A stretch of DNA of 64,000 bases, from the NCBI RefSeq assembly GCF_003850345.1, contig NZ_CP027707.1, positions 4,836,001 to 4,900,000 on the forward strand, read 5' to 3'. Position numbers and translations under genes: made by a program. Source of the stretch: Pseudomonas chlororaphis subsp. piscium. GTDB lineage: Bacteria; Pseudomonadota; Gammaproteobacteria; Pseudomonadales; Pseudomonadaceae. Below, piece by piece: positions 27,623-36,608 of the stretch (position 1 is the stretch's first letter; the number at the start of each line of letters is the position of its first letter). The notes beneath the pieces were generated by a model. The model worked only from the letters and a program-made list of their open reading frames with translations, did no database searches and was not told where the DNA came from.

Positions 27623-28210
27623 ATGAGCCCGCGTCAACGCGCCGAGATGATCGAAGAAACCCGCAGCAAACTCATCGCCAGTGCCCGCCAGGCCTTTGGC
27701 AGCCTGGGTTATGCCAACACCTCGATGGACGACCTGACGGCCGAGGCGGGCCTGACCCGAGGTGCCTTGTATCACCATTTCGGCGACAAGAAAGGCCTGC
27801 TGGCAGCGGTGGTGGAACAGCTCGACGCGGAAATGGACCAGCGCCTGGAGGCGATCTCGCGCGGCACCGACGACCTCTGGGGCGCCTTTGTCCAGCGCTG
27901 CCGCACTTACCTGGAAATGGCCCAGGAAGCGGAGATCCAGCGCATCGTCCTGCAGGATGCGCGCGCGGTGCTCGGGGACCTGACCGATGCCAGCGAGGAA
28001 CAGTGCGTGGCGTCCTTGAGCGCGCTGCTGGATGAGCTGATGCAGGCAGGCCTGGTGGTCAACGCCCCCAGCGAAGCCCTGGCGCGCCTGATCAACGGCA
28101 GCCTGCTCGACGCCTCGCTGTGGATCGCCCGGGACGAGCATCCGGGGCAACGATTGCAGCAGGCGCTGGTTGGCCTGGAGGTGCTGCTACAAGGGTTGCG
28201 GCGGCGCTGA
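27623..28210 (+). CDS. TetR family transcriptional repressor
   Basis: A 195-residue regulator. The N-terminal helix-turn-helix is clear at about residues 25-60 (the YANTSMDDLTAEAGLTRGALYHHFGDKKGLL segment), with an all-helical ligand-binding region behind it. The start is ATG 27623; an in-frame GTG lies 9 bases upstream. It is divergent from the MFS exporter, and the two ACATACG-N3-CGTATGT palindromes between them are the obvious binding sites, so it probably represses both genes. The inducer cannot be told from sequence. Confidence 0.9.
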   Translation: MSPRQRAEMIEETRSKLIASARQAFGSLGYANTSMDDLTAEAGLTRGALYHHFGDKKGLLAAVVEQLDAEMDQRLEAISRGTDDLWGAFVQRCRTYLEMAQEAEIQRIVLQDARAVLGDLTDASEEQCVASLSALLDELMQAGLVVNAPSEALARLINGSLLDASLWIARDEHPGQRLQQALVGLEVLLQGLRRR

Positions 28211-28257
28211 GCCCTGGCTCGGAAGATCTTCTGGCAGCCGTGACCGGCCTCCTCGCT

Positions 28258-28350
28258 CCCGTAGGAGCGAGGCTTGCCCGCGATGAGGGCAACGCGGAAT
28301 GTCAGGCGCACCGCGTCATCCTTCATCGCGCGCAAGCTGCGCTCTTACAG
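28258..28350. repeat. REP pair (REPIN), GCTTGCCCGCGA subtype, first of a tandem
   Basis: Inverted REP copies at about 28258-28286 and 28322-28350 around a spacer containing GGCAACGCGGAATGTC. The second REP arm has diverged (CGCGCAAGCTGCGCTCTTACAG). Confidence 0.8.
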
Positions 28351-28375
28351 AAGCACACGCAAGCCCCCCGCCATC

Positions 28376-28467
28376 CCGTAGGGGCGAGGCTTGCCCGCGA
28401 TAGGGGCAACGCGGAATGTCGGGTGCATCGCGTCATCGGTCATCGCGGGCAAGCCTCGCTCCTACAG
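28376..28467. repeat. REP pair (REPIN), second of a tandem
   Basis: Same unit as 28258-28350, repeated about 118 bases later with the same GGCAACGCGGAATGTC spacer motif. The duplicate includes the spacer, so the whole REPIN was copied. Confidence 0.85.
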
Positions 28468-28536
28468 AAGACAAGCCGTTCGCGGGAATGGCGGTTTGCG
28501 GGCAGAATAGAGCGCCCGGCCTTATCAAGGATTCCC

Positions 28537-29007
28537 ATGCGCCAGGTATTGCTGATCATCGATGTGCAACCCTCGTTCAACCCGCCGGAGTGGCTGGTGA
28601 ACGGCATCAACGCCCTGCTCGGCCAGCTGCCCTCGGTGGCCACCGTCGAACGCCATGACGAGAGCCAAACCCCCTTCGTCCGCCAGCTCGGCTGGCAACC
28701 CGCCGCCGATGACCACAGCCTGGTCGCCGCCGACCGCATCTTCATCAAGCACGGTTACGCCCCCACGCCGGAAACCATCGCCTACCTGCGCAGCCTGGCC
28801 CCCGAACGCGTGCTGGTCTGTGGCATCCAGACCGACACCTGCGTGCTCGCCGCCGGCTTCGCCCTGTTCGACGCCGGCCTGCAACCGACCCTGATCACCG
28901 ACCTGACGGTGGGTTCGTCACTGGATCGCAGCGGGCAGTTGGGAGTGCGGTTGTGGCAGCACCATTTCAAGCACCTCACTACCAGCGCCGAGCTCGCTTT
29001 CCTGTAG
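28537..29007 (+). CDS. Isochorismatase-family cysteine hydrolase
   Basis: A 156-residue cytoplasmic enzyme of the isochorismatase/nicotinamidase superfamily. The triad is visible: Asp9 (IIDVQ), Lys71 (FIKHGY) and Cys102 (TDTCVLAA). At this small size it could be an amidase or nicotinamidase-like hydrolase; the substrate is not evident. The ATG at 28537 is preceded by AAGGA at 6 bases. The frame stays open upstream through the REP elements, but that part is not coding. No functional link to the TetR gene before it is visible. Confidence 0.85.
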   Translation: MRQVLLIIDVQPSFNPPEWLVNGINALLGQLPSVATVERHDESQTPFVRQLGWQPAADDHSLVAADRIFIKHGYAPTPETIAYLRSLAPERVLVCGIQTDTCVLAAGFALFDAGLQPTLITDLTVGSSLDRSGQLGVRLWQHHFKHLTTSAELAFL

Positions 29008-29131
29008 CCCCTGACTGAGAGGTGAAACATTCGTCAGCGCTTCATGCCGTCAAGGATGAAGTCCTGGCGCGACACTGGCCAGGCACGCAGATTGAGCTAA
29101 GGTTGCTGCTTTCCCTGTCACCGGATCCGTC

Positions 29132-30040
29132 ATGAACAGCTCGCTCTCTGTCCAGTACATCCAGACGCCTCGCCTGCACATCGCCTACGAACACCACGGC
29201 CCCGCCGACGGCGCGCCGGTGATCCTGCTGCATGGCTTTCCCTACGACCCTCGCGGCTACGACGAGATTGCCCCCGAGCTGGCGGCGCGCGGTTACCGGG
29301 TGATAGTGCCGTACCTGCGCGGCTATGGACCGACCCGTTTCGCCAGCCCGGACATCCCGCGTTCCGGACAACAGGCGGCGCTGGCCCAGGACCTGCTGGA
29401 CCTGATGGATGCCCTGGAGATCCCCCGAGCCGCCCTCGCCGGCTTCGACTGGGGCGGTCGCGCCGCCTGCATAGTCGCGGCCCTGTGGCCGGAACGGGTG
29501 CGCTGCCTGATGAGCGCCGACGGCTACAACATCCAGGACATCGCCCGCTCGACCCAACCGCGGCCGCCCGAGACCGAGCACCGGCTCTGGTATCAGTATT
29601 ATTTCCACACCCAGCGCGGGGTGGACGGCCTGACCGCCAACCGCCGCGAACTGTGCGAACTGCTGTGGCAACTGTGGTCGCCGACCTGGGATCGCGGCCG
29701 CGAACTCTACGATCTGAGCGCGCCGTCGTTCGACAACCCGGACTTCGTCGAGGTGGTGATCCACTCCTACCGGCATCGCTTCATGTACGCCCCAGGCGAC
29801 CCGAGCCTGGAACACATCGAGCAGGCCCTGGCGCAACAGCCGCCGATCCGCGTACCGACCATCTCACTGTGCGGCGGCGCCGACGGGGTCGGCCCGGCCA
29901 GCGAAGAGGATGAGGACATCGGCCTGTTCACCGGCCCTTACCAACGCCGGATCTTGCCCGGGGTCGGCCACAACGTGCCGCAGGAAGCGCCGCACGCCAC
30001 CTTGCAGGCGTTGCTGGAACTACTGGAAGCCACTAGCTGA
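29132..30040 (+). CDS. Alpha/beta hydrolase with aspartate nucleophile (epoxide hydrolase/dehalogenase-like)
   Basis: A 302-residue hydrolase. The oxyanion segment HGFPYDP is near residue 34, and the nucleophile is Asp106 in GFDWGG, the aspartate form used by epoxide hydrolases and haloalkane/haloacetate dehalogenases rather than the serine form of esterases. The catalytic histidine lies in the late GVGHNVPQE segment. Tyrosines in a YQYYF cluster of the cap region could be the ring-opening residues of an epoxide hydrolase. Substrate unknown. Its stop overlaps by 8 bases the stop of the convergent PAAR gene, so the type VI island abuts it directly. Confidence 0.85.
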   Translation: MNSSLSVQYIQTPRLHIAYEHHGPADGAPVILLHGFPYDPRGYDEIAPELAARGYRVIVPYLRGYGPTRFASPDIPRSGQQAALAQDLLDLMDALEIPRAALAGFDWGGRAACIVAALWPERVRCLMSADGYNIQDIARSTQPRPPETEHRLWYQYYFHTQRGVDGLTANRRELCELLWQLWSPTWDRGRELYDLSAPSFDNPDFVEVVIHSYRHRFMYAPGDPSLEHIEQALAQQPPIRVPTISLCGGADGVGPASEEDEDIGLFTGPYQRRILPGVGHNVPQEAPHATLQALLELLEATS

Positions 30041-30296
30041 CCACGGCCCCTTTCGGACCGCTGGCGATAAGCGCGGCACCGCAGGCGGTCTTCATCCCGT
30101 CCAGCGCCACCGGCACCCCGCCGACGCTGTAGGTGCTGCTGCCTTCAGCAATGGGGAAGATGCCTTTGCACAACGGGCAACTGACTTTGTGCCCGACGCC
30201 GGCAATGGGTTTGCCGTTGAGATTGGTCTGGGAAAACGCTTCGAGAACGACGCCGCCATGGGTGGTGGAGTCGCCTAGCCTGATGACGTCTTTCAT
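30033..30296 (-). CDS. PAAR-domain protein (T6SS spike tip)
   Basis: An 87-residue stand-alone PAAR protein (begins MKDVIRLGDSTTHGGVV). PAAR proteins sharpen the VgrG spike of the type VI secretion system and can link effectors to it. It is the last gene of the hcp-vgrG-rhs island, after the immunity genes. The large Rhs protein of this island has no PAAR domain of its own, so this small protein may supply the tip. The ATG at 30296 is favoured over a longer frame to 30389 that would run into the Imm1-like gene. Confidence 0.85.
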   Translation of the reverse strand: MKDVIRLGDSTTHGGVVLEAFSQTNLNGKPIAGVGHKVSCPLCKGIFPIAEGSSTYSVGGVPVALDGMKTACGAALIASGPKGAVVS

Positions 30297-30370
30297 GGTC
30301 TTGTCCCTGCCCTGTATCTGCCATGGCTGCAAAACCGAGCAGCCTTTTTTCTCTTCAACGGCTCGCCAAA

Positions 30371-30775
30371 CTAACCCTCGACCTCCCACATCAAGCCAGG
30401 AGCTGCCGTCCCATGCTCGGAAAAGTACAGCAGGGCCTTCTGGACACTTTCCTTATCCAGGCACTGATTCTGTGGATAGCTGCCGGACTGCCCGCCTACA
30501 ACGACATCACAAACCTCGTCACTTGAAGCATCGGCGGCGACCAGGGTGAATAGCTTCTGATCTACGCCCATCGCAATAAATACGACATAGCGATTGTCCC
30601 CGCCGCCGACACTCATGAAGTGCTCATCATCGACAAAGAACATCGTTGAACTGAATGCCTTTGCATCCAGTCGATCCAAAGCTGAAAGTATCCCGGTCTG
30701 GGTCGGGTTCAAGTGCTCATGGGCAAATGAGCGATTGCCTTGAGACTCGTCCTCCATGATTTTCTTGATCTTCAT
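30371..30775 (-). CDS. Imm1-family immunity protein
   Basis: About 134 residues. The pattern of FMSVGGGDNRYVVFI in the middle, a GGQSGSYPQNQC segment and a final LLYFSEHG...LMWE matches the Imm1 family of polymorphic-toxin immunity proteins, which bind and block a cognate toxin in the cytoplasm. No toxin lies directly before it, so it looks like an orphan immunity gene kept after loss or replacement of its toxin end. The ATG at 30775 is preferred over an upstream TTG at 30799. The region has lower GC than its neighbours, in line with transfer. Confidence 0.6.
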   Translation of the reverse strand: MKIKKIMEDESQGNRSFAHEHLNPTQTGILSALDRLDAKAFSSTMFFVDDEHFMSVGGGDNRYVVFIAMGVDQKLFTLVAADASSDEVCDVVVGGQSGSYPQNQCLDKESVQKALLYFSEHGTAAPGLMWEVEG

Positions 30776-30938
30776 AGTCACTGCTTCGTAGGTGTACAAG
30801 TTCGGCTGCCACTGGATGGGTGCACGCTGATATCACATCCGAGGTTTCGAGCCAGCGAGTCCCCCGCACCTGGCAACCCGCAAGCCTTGCACAGGACCGT
30901 ACTCCCGCAGAAACAAGGTTGTAGATAAAAATATAAAA

Positions 30939-31184
30939 CTATTTCAGATCAAGATTCCTTCCAACGTAATAGCCAGAAACCATATCGATCATGTCCTCCA
31001 AGATATCAGCCTCACTATCTCTGGATTGCCCTCTCAACTTTCCGTCCACCGCATGCAGCATCTGTAATATCTCCTCCTTACTGACGCCATCATTATTGAA
31101 ACTGACAATCATTGACCTTAGAGCCTCAACAGGAGCGTTTTGAGAAAGTGCACCCTCTATATCAGCCATGAAAGTCCGATTCAT
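30939..31184 (-). CDS. Small acidic protein of unknown family, possible immunity protein
   Basis: An 81-residue protein rich in acidic residues, with no signal peptide or membrane segment. It begins MNRTFMADIEGALSQ and ends GYYVGRNLDLK. I do not recognise the family. It lies between the Imm26-like and Imm1-like genes in AT-rich DNA, and its ATG overlaps the stop of a short upstream frame (ATGA at 31184-31181), the arrangement usual for toxin-end/immunity pairs. Immunity against a lost or displaced Rhs toxin end is the most likely role by context only. Confidence 0.5.
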   Translation of the reverse strand: MNRTFMADIEGALSQNAPVEALRSMIVSFNNDGVSKEEILQMLHAVDGKLRGQSRDSEADILEDMIDMVSGYYVGRNLDLK

Positions 31185-31302
31185 CTAGTAACCCTTTTCC
31201 AAACCGAGCAGTCTTTTCCCATGTACTTCAAGCAGACGCCTGCAACGCCAGGTACTACCAGCGCCATCGTCTGGCATGCGCGCCCCATACCTCGCTCAGG
31301 CG
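31181..31302 (-). pseudogene. Possible remnant of a toxin C-terminal tail
   Basis: A short open frame ending at 31181 (last residues GKDCSVWKRVTR) whose stop overlaps the start codon of the 81-residue gene. It has no start of its own that I trust and lies between the stop of the Imm26-like gene and the next gene. A similar KGCSV coding piece occurs at about 30333-30350 before the PAAR gene. It may be the stub of an Rhs toxin end displaced by the current one. Weakly supported. Confidence 0.25.
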
Positions 31303-31893
31303 TTATCTGAACGGCTCGGGCAAACGACGGGTAAGAGGCCTCAACGCATCCCGGTCGTCCCACAATCCTGGGAAAACCTCGAATTTCAAGTCGTCCCGAT
31401 CGATGCCTGTATCGAAAAAACGGTTCAACCGATCCGCCAGGTCCTTATCCCCCCACATATTGGTCAACTCGACTTGCGCAATGATGGCCTTGTCCTCGGG
31501 AAGCACCAGGTGTTCCTTCAACACAGGTGCCTGAGTCATGGACTGATCGCTTTCTGGCCCCAGATCGATCAGCTTGCCGCCGCGCCAGGGAAAGCCGCCT
31601 TCAAAGTTCATATGGGGTTTGATCCAGGTGCTCCCTGGTAAAACGCCGCTGGCAACCACCGTTTTGTTTTTTACTTTGTCCACCACCATGTTTTTCAGGA
31701 CAACCGCCCCCACAAACACACTGAAGAGGATCTGCTCATGATTGAGGTCGACGTCCTCCCAGACATTGTCCGTGTTATGTACCGCGTAAAACCTCATGAC
31801 CGGGCTGGTCAACATCTGGGCCAGCGTGAATGAATCGTCCCTTAACTTGACGCTCACCACGTCACCTTTCTTCCAGACTATCCGCTTGCTCAT
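31303..31893 (-). CDS. Imm26-like immunity protein for the Rhs toxin
   Basis: A 196-residue cytoplasmic protein starting MSKRIVWKKGDVVSVKLRDD. The opening KKGDVVSVKL...TLAQML fits the Imm26 family of immunity proteins. It starts 14 bases after the stop of the rhs gene, exactly where the cognate immunity gene of an Rhs effector is expected, so it probably neutralises the nuclease-like tip of that protein. ATG 31893 has GGAAGA at 9 bases; the longer in-frame start at 31926 would lie inside rhs. Confidence 0.65.
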   Translation of the reverse strand: MSKRIVWKKGDVVSVKLRDDSFTLAQMLTSPVMRFYAVHNTDNVWEDVDLNHEQILFSVFVGAVVLKNMVVDKVKNKTVVASGVLPGSTWIKPHMNFEGGFPWRGGKLIDLGPESDQSMTQAPVLKEHLVLPEDKAIIAQVELTNMWGDKDLADRLNRFFDTGIDRDDLKFEVFPGLWDDRDALRPLTRRLPEPFR

Positions 31894-31907
31894 ATCCTTG
31901 ATCTTCC

Positions 31908-34900
31908 TTACGACTTGCAGGGACATCCCCCTGCCTTCTTGCTCAAGTGACTGTCCGCGGCCTCCAGGTACTCGGTTCGCCGACCATTGTTTTCGCCCAC
32001 CGGATTCTGTTTGTTTGCCGTTCCGCTCAAGCCACCAAACTTCTCGAACGTCCGCTGCTCCAGGCCACGGGCCGTGTCTTTACCCTGCTGCCCATAACCG
32101 TCATAGATGATGTCAGGTGCCTGCCCCCCGAAACGCTCGAAGTTACTACCATATCGATATTTCAAGACGTCTGCCGGGCTCTGTTTCCCCTGCATGCTGG
32201 CATACCCCACATAAGGTTTGCCGGTCTCTGCATCCGTCCCCAGATAGGTGATATGGGTAGCTGTGGCTGGATCGCCGGTCAAACCAAACGGGTCGGTCCA
32301 ATCCACCGGGTTGGGTGCATAGGCATAAAGGTTCCAGCCACCGGCATAGCTGATCGGGTCCTGCGAAATGAATCGTCCGACCATCGGATCGTAATACCTG
32401 TACCGGTTGTAGTGCAGCCCGGTCTCATGATCATGGTACTGCCCGAGAAACCGGATCGGGTTGTTCACCCCATGCTGCTGCGCCCATTGCGAACGCTGCT
32501 CGCGTACCTCGCCCCACACTTTGTACTGAGCGCTCCAGGCAAGCTGACCATTCTGGTCGGTCAGTTCCTGCGGTGTGCCCAGGTGGTCGCATTGATACCA
32601 GGCCAACGCATCGATCGGTTGCGCCGTTGGTTTGTGGTTCCACAGTGGATCGTCGTCCAGGCTGTAGTCGCCGCTATAGTCGGACTGGCCCGGCAGATCG
32701 ATCGGCTGATGCCGCAACGCCTGCGCCACGGGCACAAAAGTACCCGGCTCGTAGATGTAGTGAACGGTACGCCCGGCCTCACCGTCGAGCTGGGCCGGGC
32801 TGCTTTCCCAGGCCAGGCTGTCGCCGTCCCAGCCAAACAGCGTTAAACCACAACCGTATTCGCGCTGCTTGCGTGCCTGCTCGTTGCGATTCCATTGCGA
32901 ACCGGCTTCGGGGCGCTGCATGTAGTGGGCGTTGGAGTGTTTGTACAGGCGGCGGCCGAGGGCGTCGTAGGCGTAATCGACTTCCAGCCGGGCATCATCG
33001 AAATGCACCAGGCGATCGAACAGGTCCCAGGTCAAGCGGCTGTAACTGCCGTTGTGCCAACGCTCGATCAGGTTGCCGCGAGCGTCGTACTGGTAATGCG
33101 TACCGGCATATTCACGCAGCAGGTTATCCAGCAGCTTGCTGCGCTTCGGGTCTTGATCCAGCGGACGCTGGATCTCTTGAGCCTTGTCGTCAAGCAGGTT
33201 GCCGGCCGGGTCGAAAGCGAAAGTCTCCACACCCAAGCGACTGGTGGCTTTAAGCAAACGACCGACAGGGTCGTACTGATAATCAAGAGGTCCACGACGA
33301 GTGTCATTGATATTGGTTAGTTGGCCAGCAGCATCGTATTTGTACTCGCGCTTGAGCAGCGCGCTCTTGTCGTCGCTACGGCCCAGCAACTGCTCCTGCA
33401 AACGCCCGGCCGGGTCCCAGCTCTGGGTTTGCAGCAGGCGGTTACCCTGGTGGCGGGCGACTTCGCGATGCAGGTCGTCGCGCTCGTAGCCCACCAACTC
33501 GTGATCATCCAACCGCAGGCCGAGCAGATGACCACTGCCATACGTCAGCCAGCTGACCCTGTGGCCATCAGGACGTACCGTCGCGATGCGCTGGTTAAGC
33601 ACGTCATATTCGTGTTGCCAGACAGCCACCACCGGCTTTTCCAGCCCCAGATAATGCTGGTGCTCGCGCAACAGATTGCCGGCTGGATCGTGGAACCATT
33701 GCAGCCGGCTGTGTTCGTTACTGGCTTGTATCAGCTTGCCATTACCGTCGTAAGCGAAGGTTTCGTTTTGCGCTTGATCCCCCAGCCTGGCATGACGCTC
33801 GATCAGGCGCCCCATTGGGTCATAGCTCATGGCGATACTGCGCTCGCCATTGAGGGTGTTGGCCAGGCGCCCGGTTTCAGGGTCGTACTGGTAACGGGTG
33901 ACATGGCCATCGAAACCGGTTTCTTCCAGCAGGCGTCCCATCGGATCGTAATGGAAATGGGCACGCTGCCCGTTTTCATTCTCCAGGGCCGCCAGTCGAC
34001 CCAGACGGTCCCAGCGGTAGCCCAGGGTCTGTTCGGCGGCATCCACCCGCTCGGCGATCAAACCGGCGGCGGTATAGCTCCAAGTGGTGCAGCGGTCCAG
34101 GCCATCCACATAAGCCAGCAACCGCCCTTCGGCATCGCGTTCGAAGCGCTCCTCGGTCTTGTCCGGGTGCTTGATCAGCACCAACTGACCGGCCTTGTAT
34201 TCATATTCGGTGCTCTGCCCCGCCGCATCGGTGAAGCAGATCAGTTGCCCAAGGCTGTTGTACTCCCAGGCACTGGCCTTGCCGGAACAGTCGGTGTATT
34301 TGGCCAACTGGCCGGCATCGTTGTACTCAAGCTTCTTCTCGGCGCCGTTGGCATCCTTGATGGCCTTGGGGAGTCCGGCCGGGGTGTAGGCGTATTCGGT
34401 CTTGTTGCCCAGTGGGTCGACGGCTTCCACCAGGTTGCCGTGGTCGTCATAACCGCGCAGCCACAAGCCGCCCTCGGCGTCGCTGATCTTGATCAGTTGG
34501 TCCTGATCATCGTAGGCGAAATACACCACGCTATCGTCGGCACGGATATGTTCGAGCAGGTTGCTGCGCTCGTCGTAGCTGTAGCGATCGATGCTGCCGT
34601 CGGCATGGACATGGCGCACGATATTTTTCGCGTCGTCGCGGAACAGCCATTCCGAACGCTCGTCCGGATGACGGATGCGATAGGTGTAGCCAAGGATGTC
34701 GTAGTAGTGCCAGGTCTCGTTGCCATGGGCATCGGTGACATAGGTCAGACGGATGTTCTCATCCCATTCCAGCTGGGTGTCGAAACTGCCGTCATCGGCC
34801 CATTCGCGTACCGCCTTGGCATCGGCGTCCAGGCCCTGCCACTGCAGGTTCATGCCACGCCCGGTGCGATCGATGTAACGAGTGACCAGATGGTGCTGGT

Positions 34901-36608
34901 ACTGATAATTCCAGGCCGCTGCGTTTTCGTCCTGGGCCTGGATCAGATCGCCCGCAGCGTCGTAACGATAGGCGCACAGCTGGCGCTGAGGCGCACCGTC
35001 ACGAATTTCCCAGAGGCCGGTCAGGCGGCCTTGCTCGTCGATCAGGGTGCCGAGTTGCAGGTGAACCTTGGTCACGTCCCCCTGGTAGGTGATCAGATCG
35101 GACAGCACCGGCTCGTCGTTATGACGGTGTTCGTAGTGCAGCATGATTCCGGCGCCACTGCGCAGCACGATGCCGCTCAGCAAATAACGCTCACCGCGGC
35201 GCACATAGGTTTCCTTGCGCTCGACGCCACTGCACAGCACCAGTTGGTTGTCGCCGGAGCGTATCAGTGTCAGGTTTTCAATCGGGTCGTAGTGAGCCTC
35301 GCCGACCTTGGGCAGGGGGTAGTCATGGCTGCGGCCGTCGGCGGCGTGGAACACCAGGCCATCGTCGACACGATCGAAACGGGTGGTGAACTCCGTAATC
35401 CAACGGGCGCCGAGTGCGCCCTTGTCGTAGGCATCCAGCCGTGAGTAGTAGGTGCGAGTCCAGTTAACGGGGAACGGGCCGGGAAGGCTGAAGTCAGTGT
35501 GGTGGAACGTCTCCGAACCCAGTGCAAAATTGATGCTGTGGGGGGTGATCGGACAGACACCGTTTTTCTTGCAATTGGCGGCCCCTGTCGCGCCTGCCTG
35601 CTTTGACTGCATCTCCAGCTGGCCTTCCCCCGCCTTGCGCTTGGCCTTGCTGGTGGCGGCAGGTTTGACGCTAGCGCTCTGACCATGCGCCTTACGCTTG
35701 CGCCACGTCACCACGGAGCCCGCCAGCATCTGCAACAGCCAGCCGATGGAATGCTGAACACCGGGATTGCCGAGTTTTTTCAGCTGGGTGCGCAGCTCCA
35801 CCCCCAAGGTACGCAGCATGGAGGTGTTGCTGAGCACCAGTGCCTTGGCTTTCTCGGGCAGCAGGTTCTTCGCCGCACTGTTGGCCACGCCCTTGCCGGC
35901 GGCTTTATAGGCACTGAAAGCAGCACCGAAGATATTGCTGATGGCTGCCTTGGGGTTATGCAGCAACTGGCCACGGGCCGCAGTGATCTTGGAGCCCGCG
36001 GCCTTGAGATCGCCCTTGGCATCGAGCTTGCCGTTGACCACGGTCTCCAGCCCCTTGGCGATCTCGTTCACCGCGCTTTGGCCGAGTTTGCCAGCGTCGT
36101 CGAGAATCCCCGCCAGCTTGGGTTGCGCCTGTTTCACGAAGTCATCGATGGTGCCGACGATGGAGGCATTCAGATGGCCGATCAGCACTTCGATCAGCGA
36201 GTCGCCCAGCAACATCTTGGCGCTGTTACGCAGTTCCTGGCGCACCAGCCCCAGGGTCGGGCGCAGGGTCATGCGTGCCGAGGCCATGGTCGGCGGCGCG
36301 GGCAGCACGCCGATCAGGTTGATGCCCAGGCTGACCCAGTCGAGCACTTCACGCTTCTTGCTTTTGGCCAGGGTCACGATGTCGCCGAGGGCATCGACCA
36401 GCGCCATGATGTTGCCCACCACCGGCAAGGCGCCCGCGACGTTCTTGACTCGATCGAGGGTGACTATGCCGCCGCTGATGGACTGCAACCAGGCGTCGAA
36501 TTTGGCGGCGCCACGTCCGACGTCCTTGATATCGATGGCGTTGAGCGGGGCGACGGCAACCTGAGGTGCGCGGGGTTTGGCGGCGGGAGCAGGAGTCTGG
36601 GCAGTCAT
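31908..36608 (-). CDS. Rhs-family T6SS effector with C-terminal GIY-YIG-like nuclease domain
   Basis: A 1566-residue Rhs protein. Residues 1 to about 330 form an N-terminal region with a hydrophobic stretch and no PAAR domain. From about 360 a long series of YD/RHS repeats builds the shell that encloses the toxin. The shell ends with the conserved DPFGL motif near residue 1443. The last about 123 residues are the variable toxin: a TYLG segment, then PYVGYAS, an arginine-bearing YRYG, ARGLEQRTFEKFGG with a candidate catalytic Glu, and NKQNP. This order fits the GIY-YIG/URI nuclease fold, so DNA cleavage in the target cell is the likely action. The start overlaps the vgrG stop by ATGA, and an immunity gene follows 14 bases downstream. 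Confidence 0.9.
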   Translation of the reverse strand: MTAQTPAPAAKPRAPQVAVAPLNAIDIKDVGRGAAKFDAWLQSISGGIVTLDRVKNVAGALPVVGNIMALVDALGDIVTLAKSKKREVLDWVSLGINLIGVLPAPPTMASARMTLRPTLGLVRQELRNSAKMLLGDSLIEVLIGHLNASIVGTIDDFVKQAQPKLAGILDDAGKLGQSAVNEIAKGLETVVNGKLDAKGDLKAAGSKITAARGQLLHNPKAAISNIFGAAFSAYKAAGKGVANSAAKNLLPEKAKALVLSNTSMLRTLGVELRTQLKKLGNPGVQHSIGWLLQMLAGSVVTWRKRKAHGQSASVKPAATSKAKRKAGEGQLEMQSKQAGATGAANCKKNGVCPITPHSINFALGSETFHHTDFSLPGPFPVNWTRTYYSRLDAYDKGALGARWITEFTTRFDRVDDGLVFHAADGRSHDYPLPKVGEAHYDPIENLTLIRSGDNQLVLCSGVERKETYVRRGERYLLSGIVLRSGAGIMLHYEHRHNDEPVLSDLITYQGDVTKVHLQLGTLIDEQGRLTGLWEIRDGAPQRQLCAYRYDAAGDLIQAQDENAAAWNYQYQHHLVTRYIDRTGRGMNLQWQGLDADAKAVREWADDGSFDTQLEWDENIRLTYVTDAHGNETWHYYDILGYTYRIRHPDERSEWLFRDDAKNIVRHVHADGSIDRYSYDERSNLLEHIRADDSVVYFAYDDQDQLIKISDAEGGLWLRGYDDHGNLVEAVDPLGNKTEYAYTPAGLPKAIKDANGAEKKLEYNDAGQLAKYTDCSGKASAWEYNSLGQLICFTDAAGQSTEYEYKAGQLVLIKHPDKTEERFERDAEGRLLAYVDGLDRCTTWSYTAAGLIAERVDAAEQTLGYRWDRLGRLAALENENGQRAHFHYDPMGRLLEETGFDGHVTRYQYDPETGRLANTLNGERSIAMSYDPMGRLIERHARLGDQAQNETFAYDGNGKLIQASNEHSRLQWFHDPAGNLLREHQHYLGLEKPVVAVWQHEYDVLNQRIATVRPDGHRVSWLTYGSGHLLGLRLDDHELVGYERDDLHREVARHQGNRLLQTQSWDPAGRLQEQLLGRSDDKSALLKREYKYDAAGQLTNINDTRRGPLDYQYDPVGRLLKATSRLGVETFAFDPAGNLLDDKAQEIQRPLDQDPKRSKLLDNLLREYAGTHYQYDARGNLIERWHNGSYSRLTWDLFDRLVHFDDARLEVDYAYDALGRRLYKHSNAHYMQRPEAGSQWNRNEQARKQREYGCGLTLFGWDGDSLAWESSPAQLDGEAGRTVHYIYEPGTFVPVAQALRHQPIDLPGQSDYSGDYSLDDDPLWNHKPTAQPIDALAWYQCDHLGTPQELTDQNGQLAWSAQYKVWGEVREQRSQWAQQHGVNNPIRFLGQYHDHETGLHYNRYRYYDPMVGRFISQDPISYAGGWNLYAYAPNPVDWTDPFGLTGDPATATHITYLGTDAETGKPYVGYASMQGKQSPADVLKYRYGSNFERFGGQAPDIIYDGYGQQGKDTARGLEQRTFEKFGGLSGTANKQNPVGENNGRRTEYLEAADSHLSKKAGGCPCKS

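Noticed and set aside
28120..28536. In-frame N-terminal extension of the isochorismatase-family gene
   Set aside because: It would translate the end of tetR and two REP units. A good ribosome site exists just before ATG 28537.
29042..29836. Minus-strand frame of 264 codons opposite the alpha/beta hydrolase
   Set aside because: It is antisense to a complete hydrolase with active-site motifs, without homologous features of its own.
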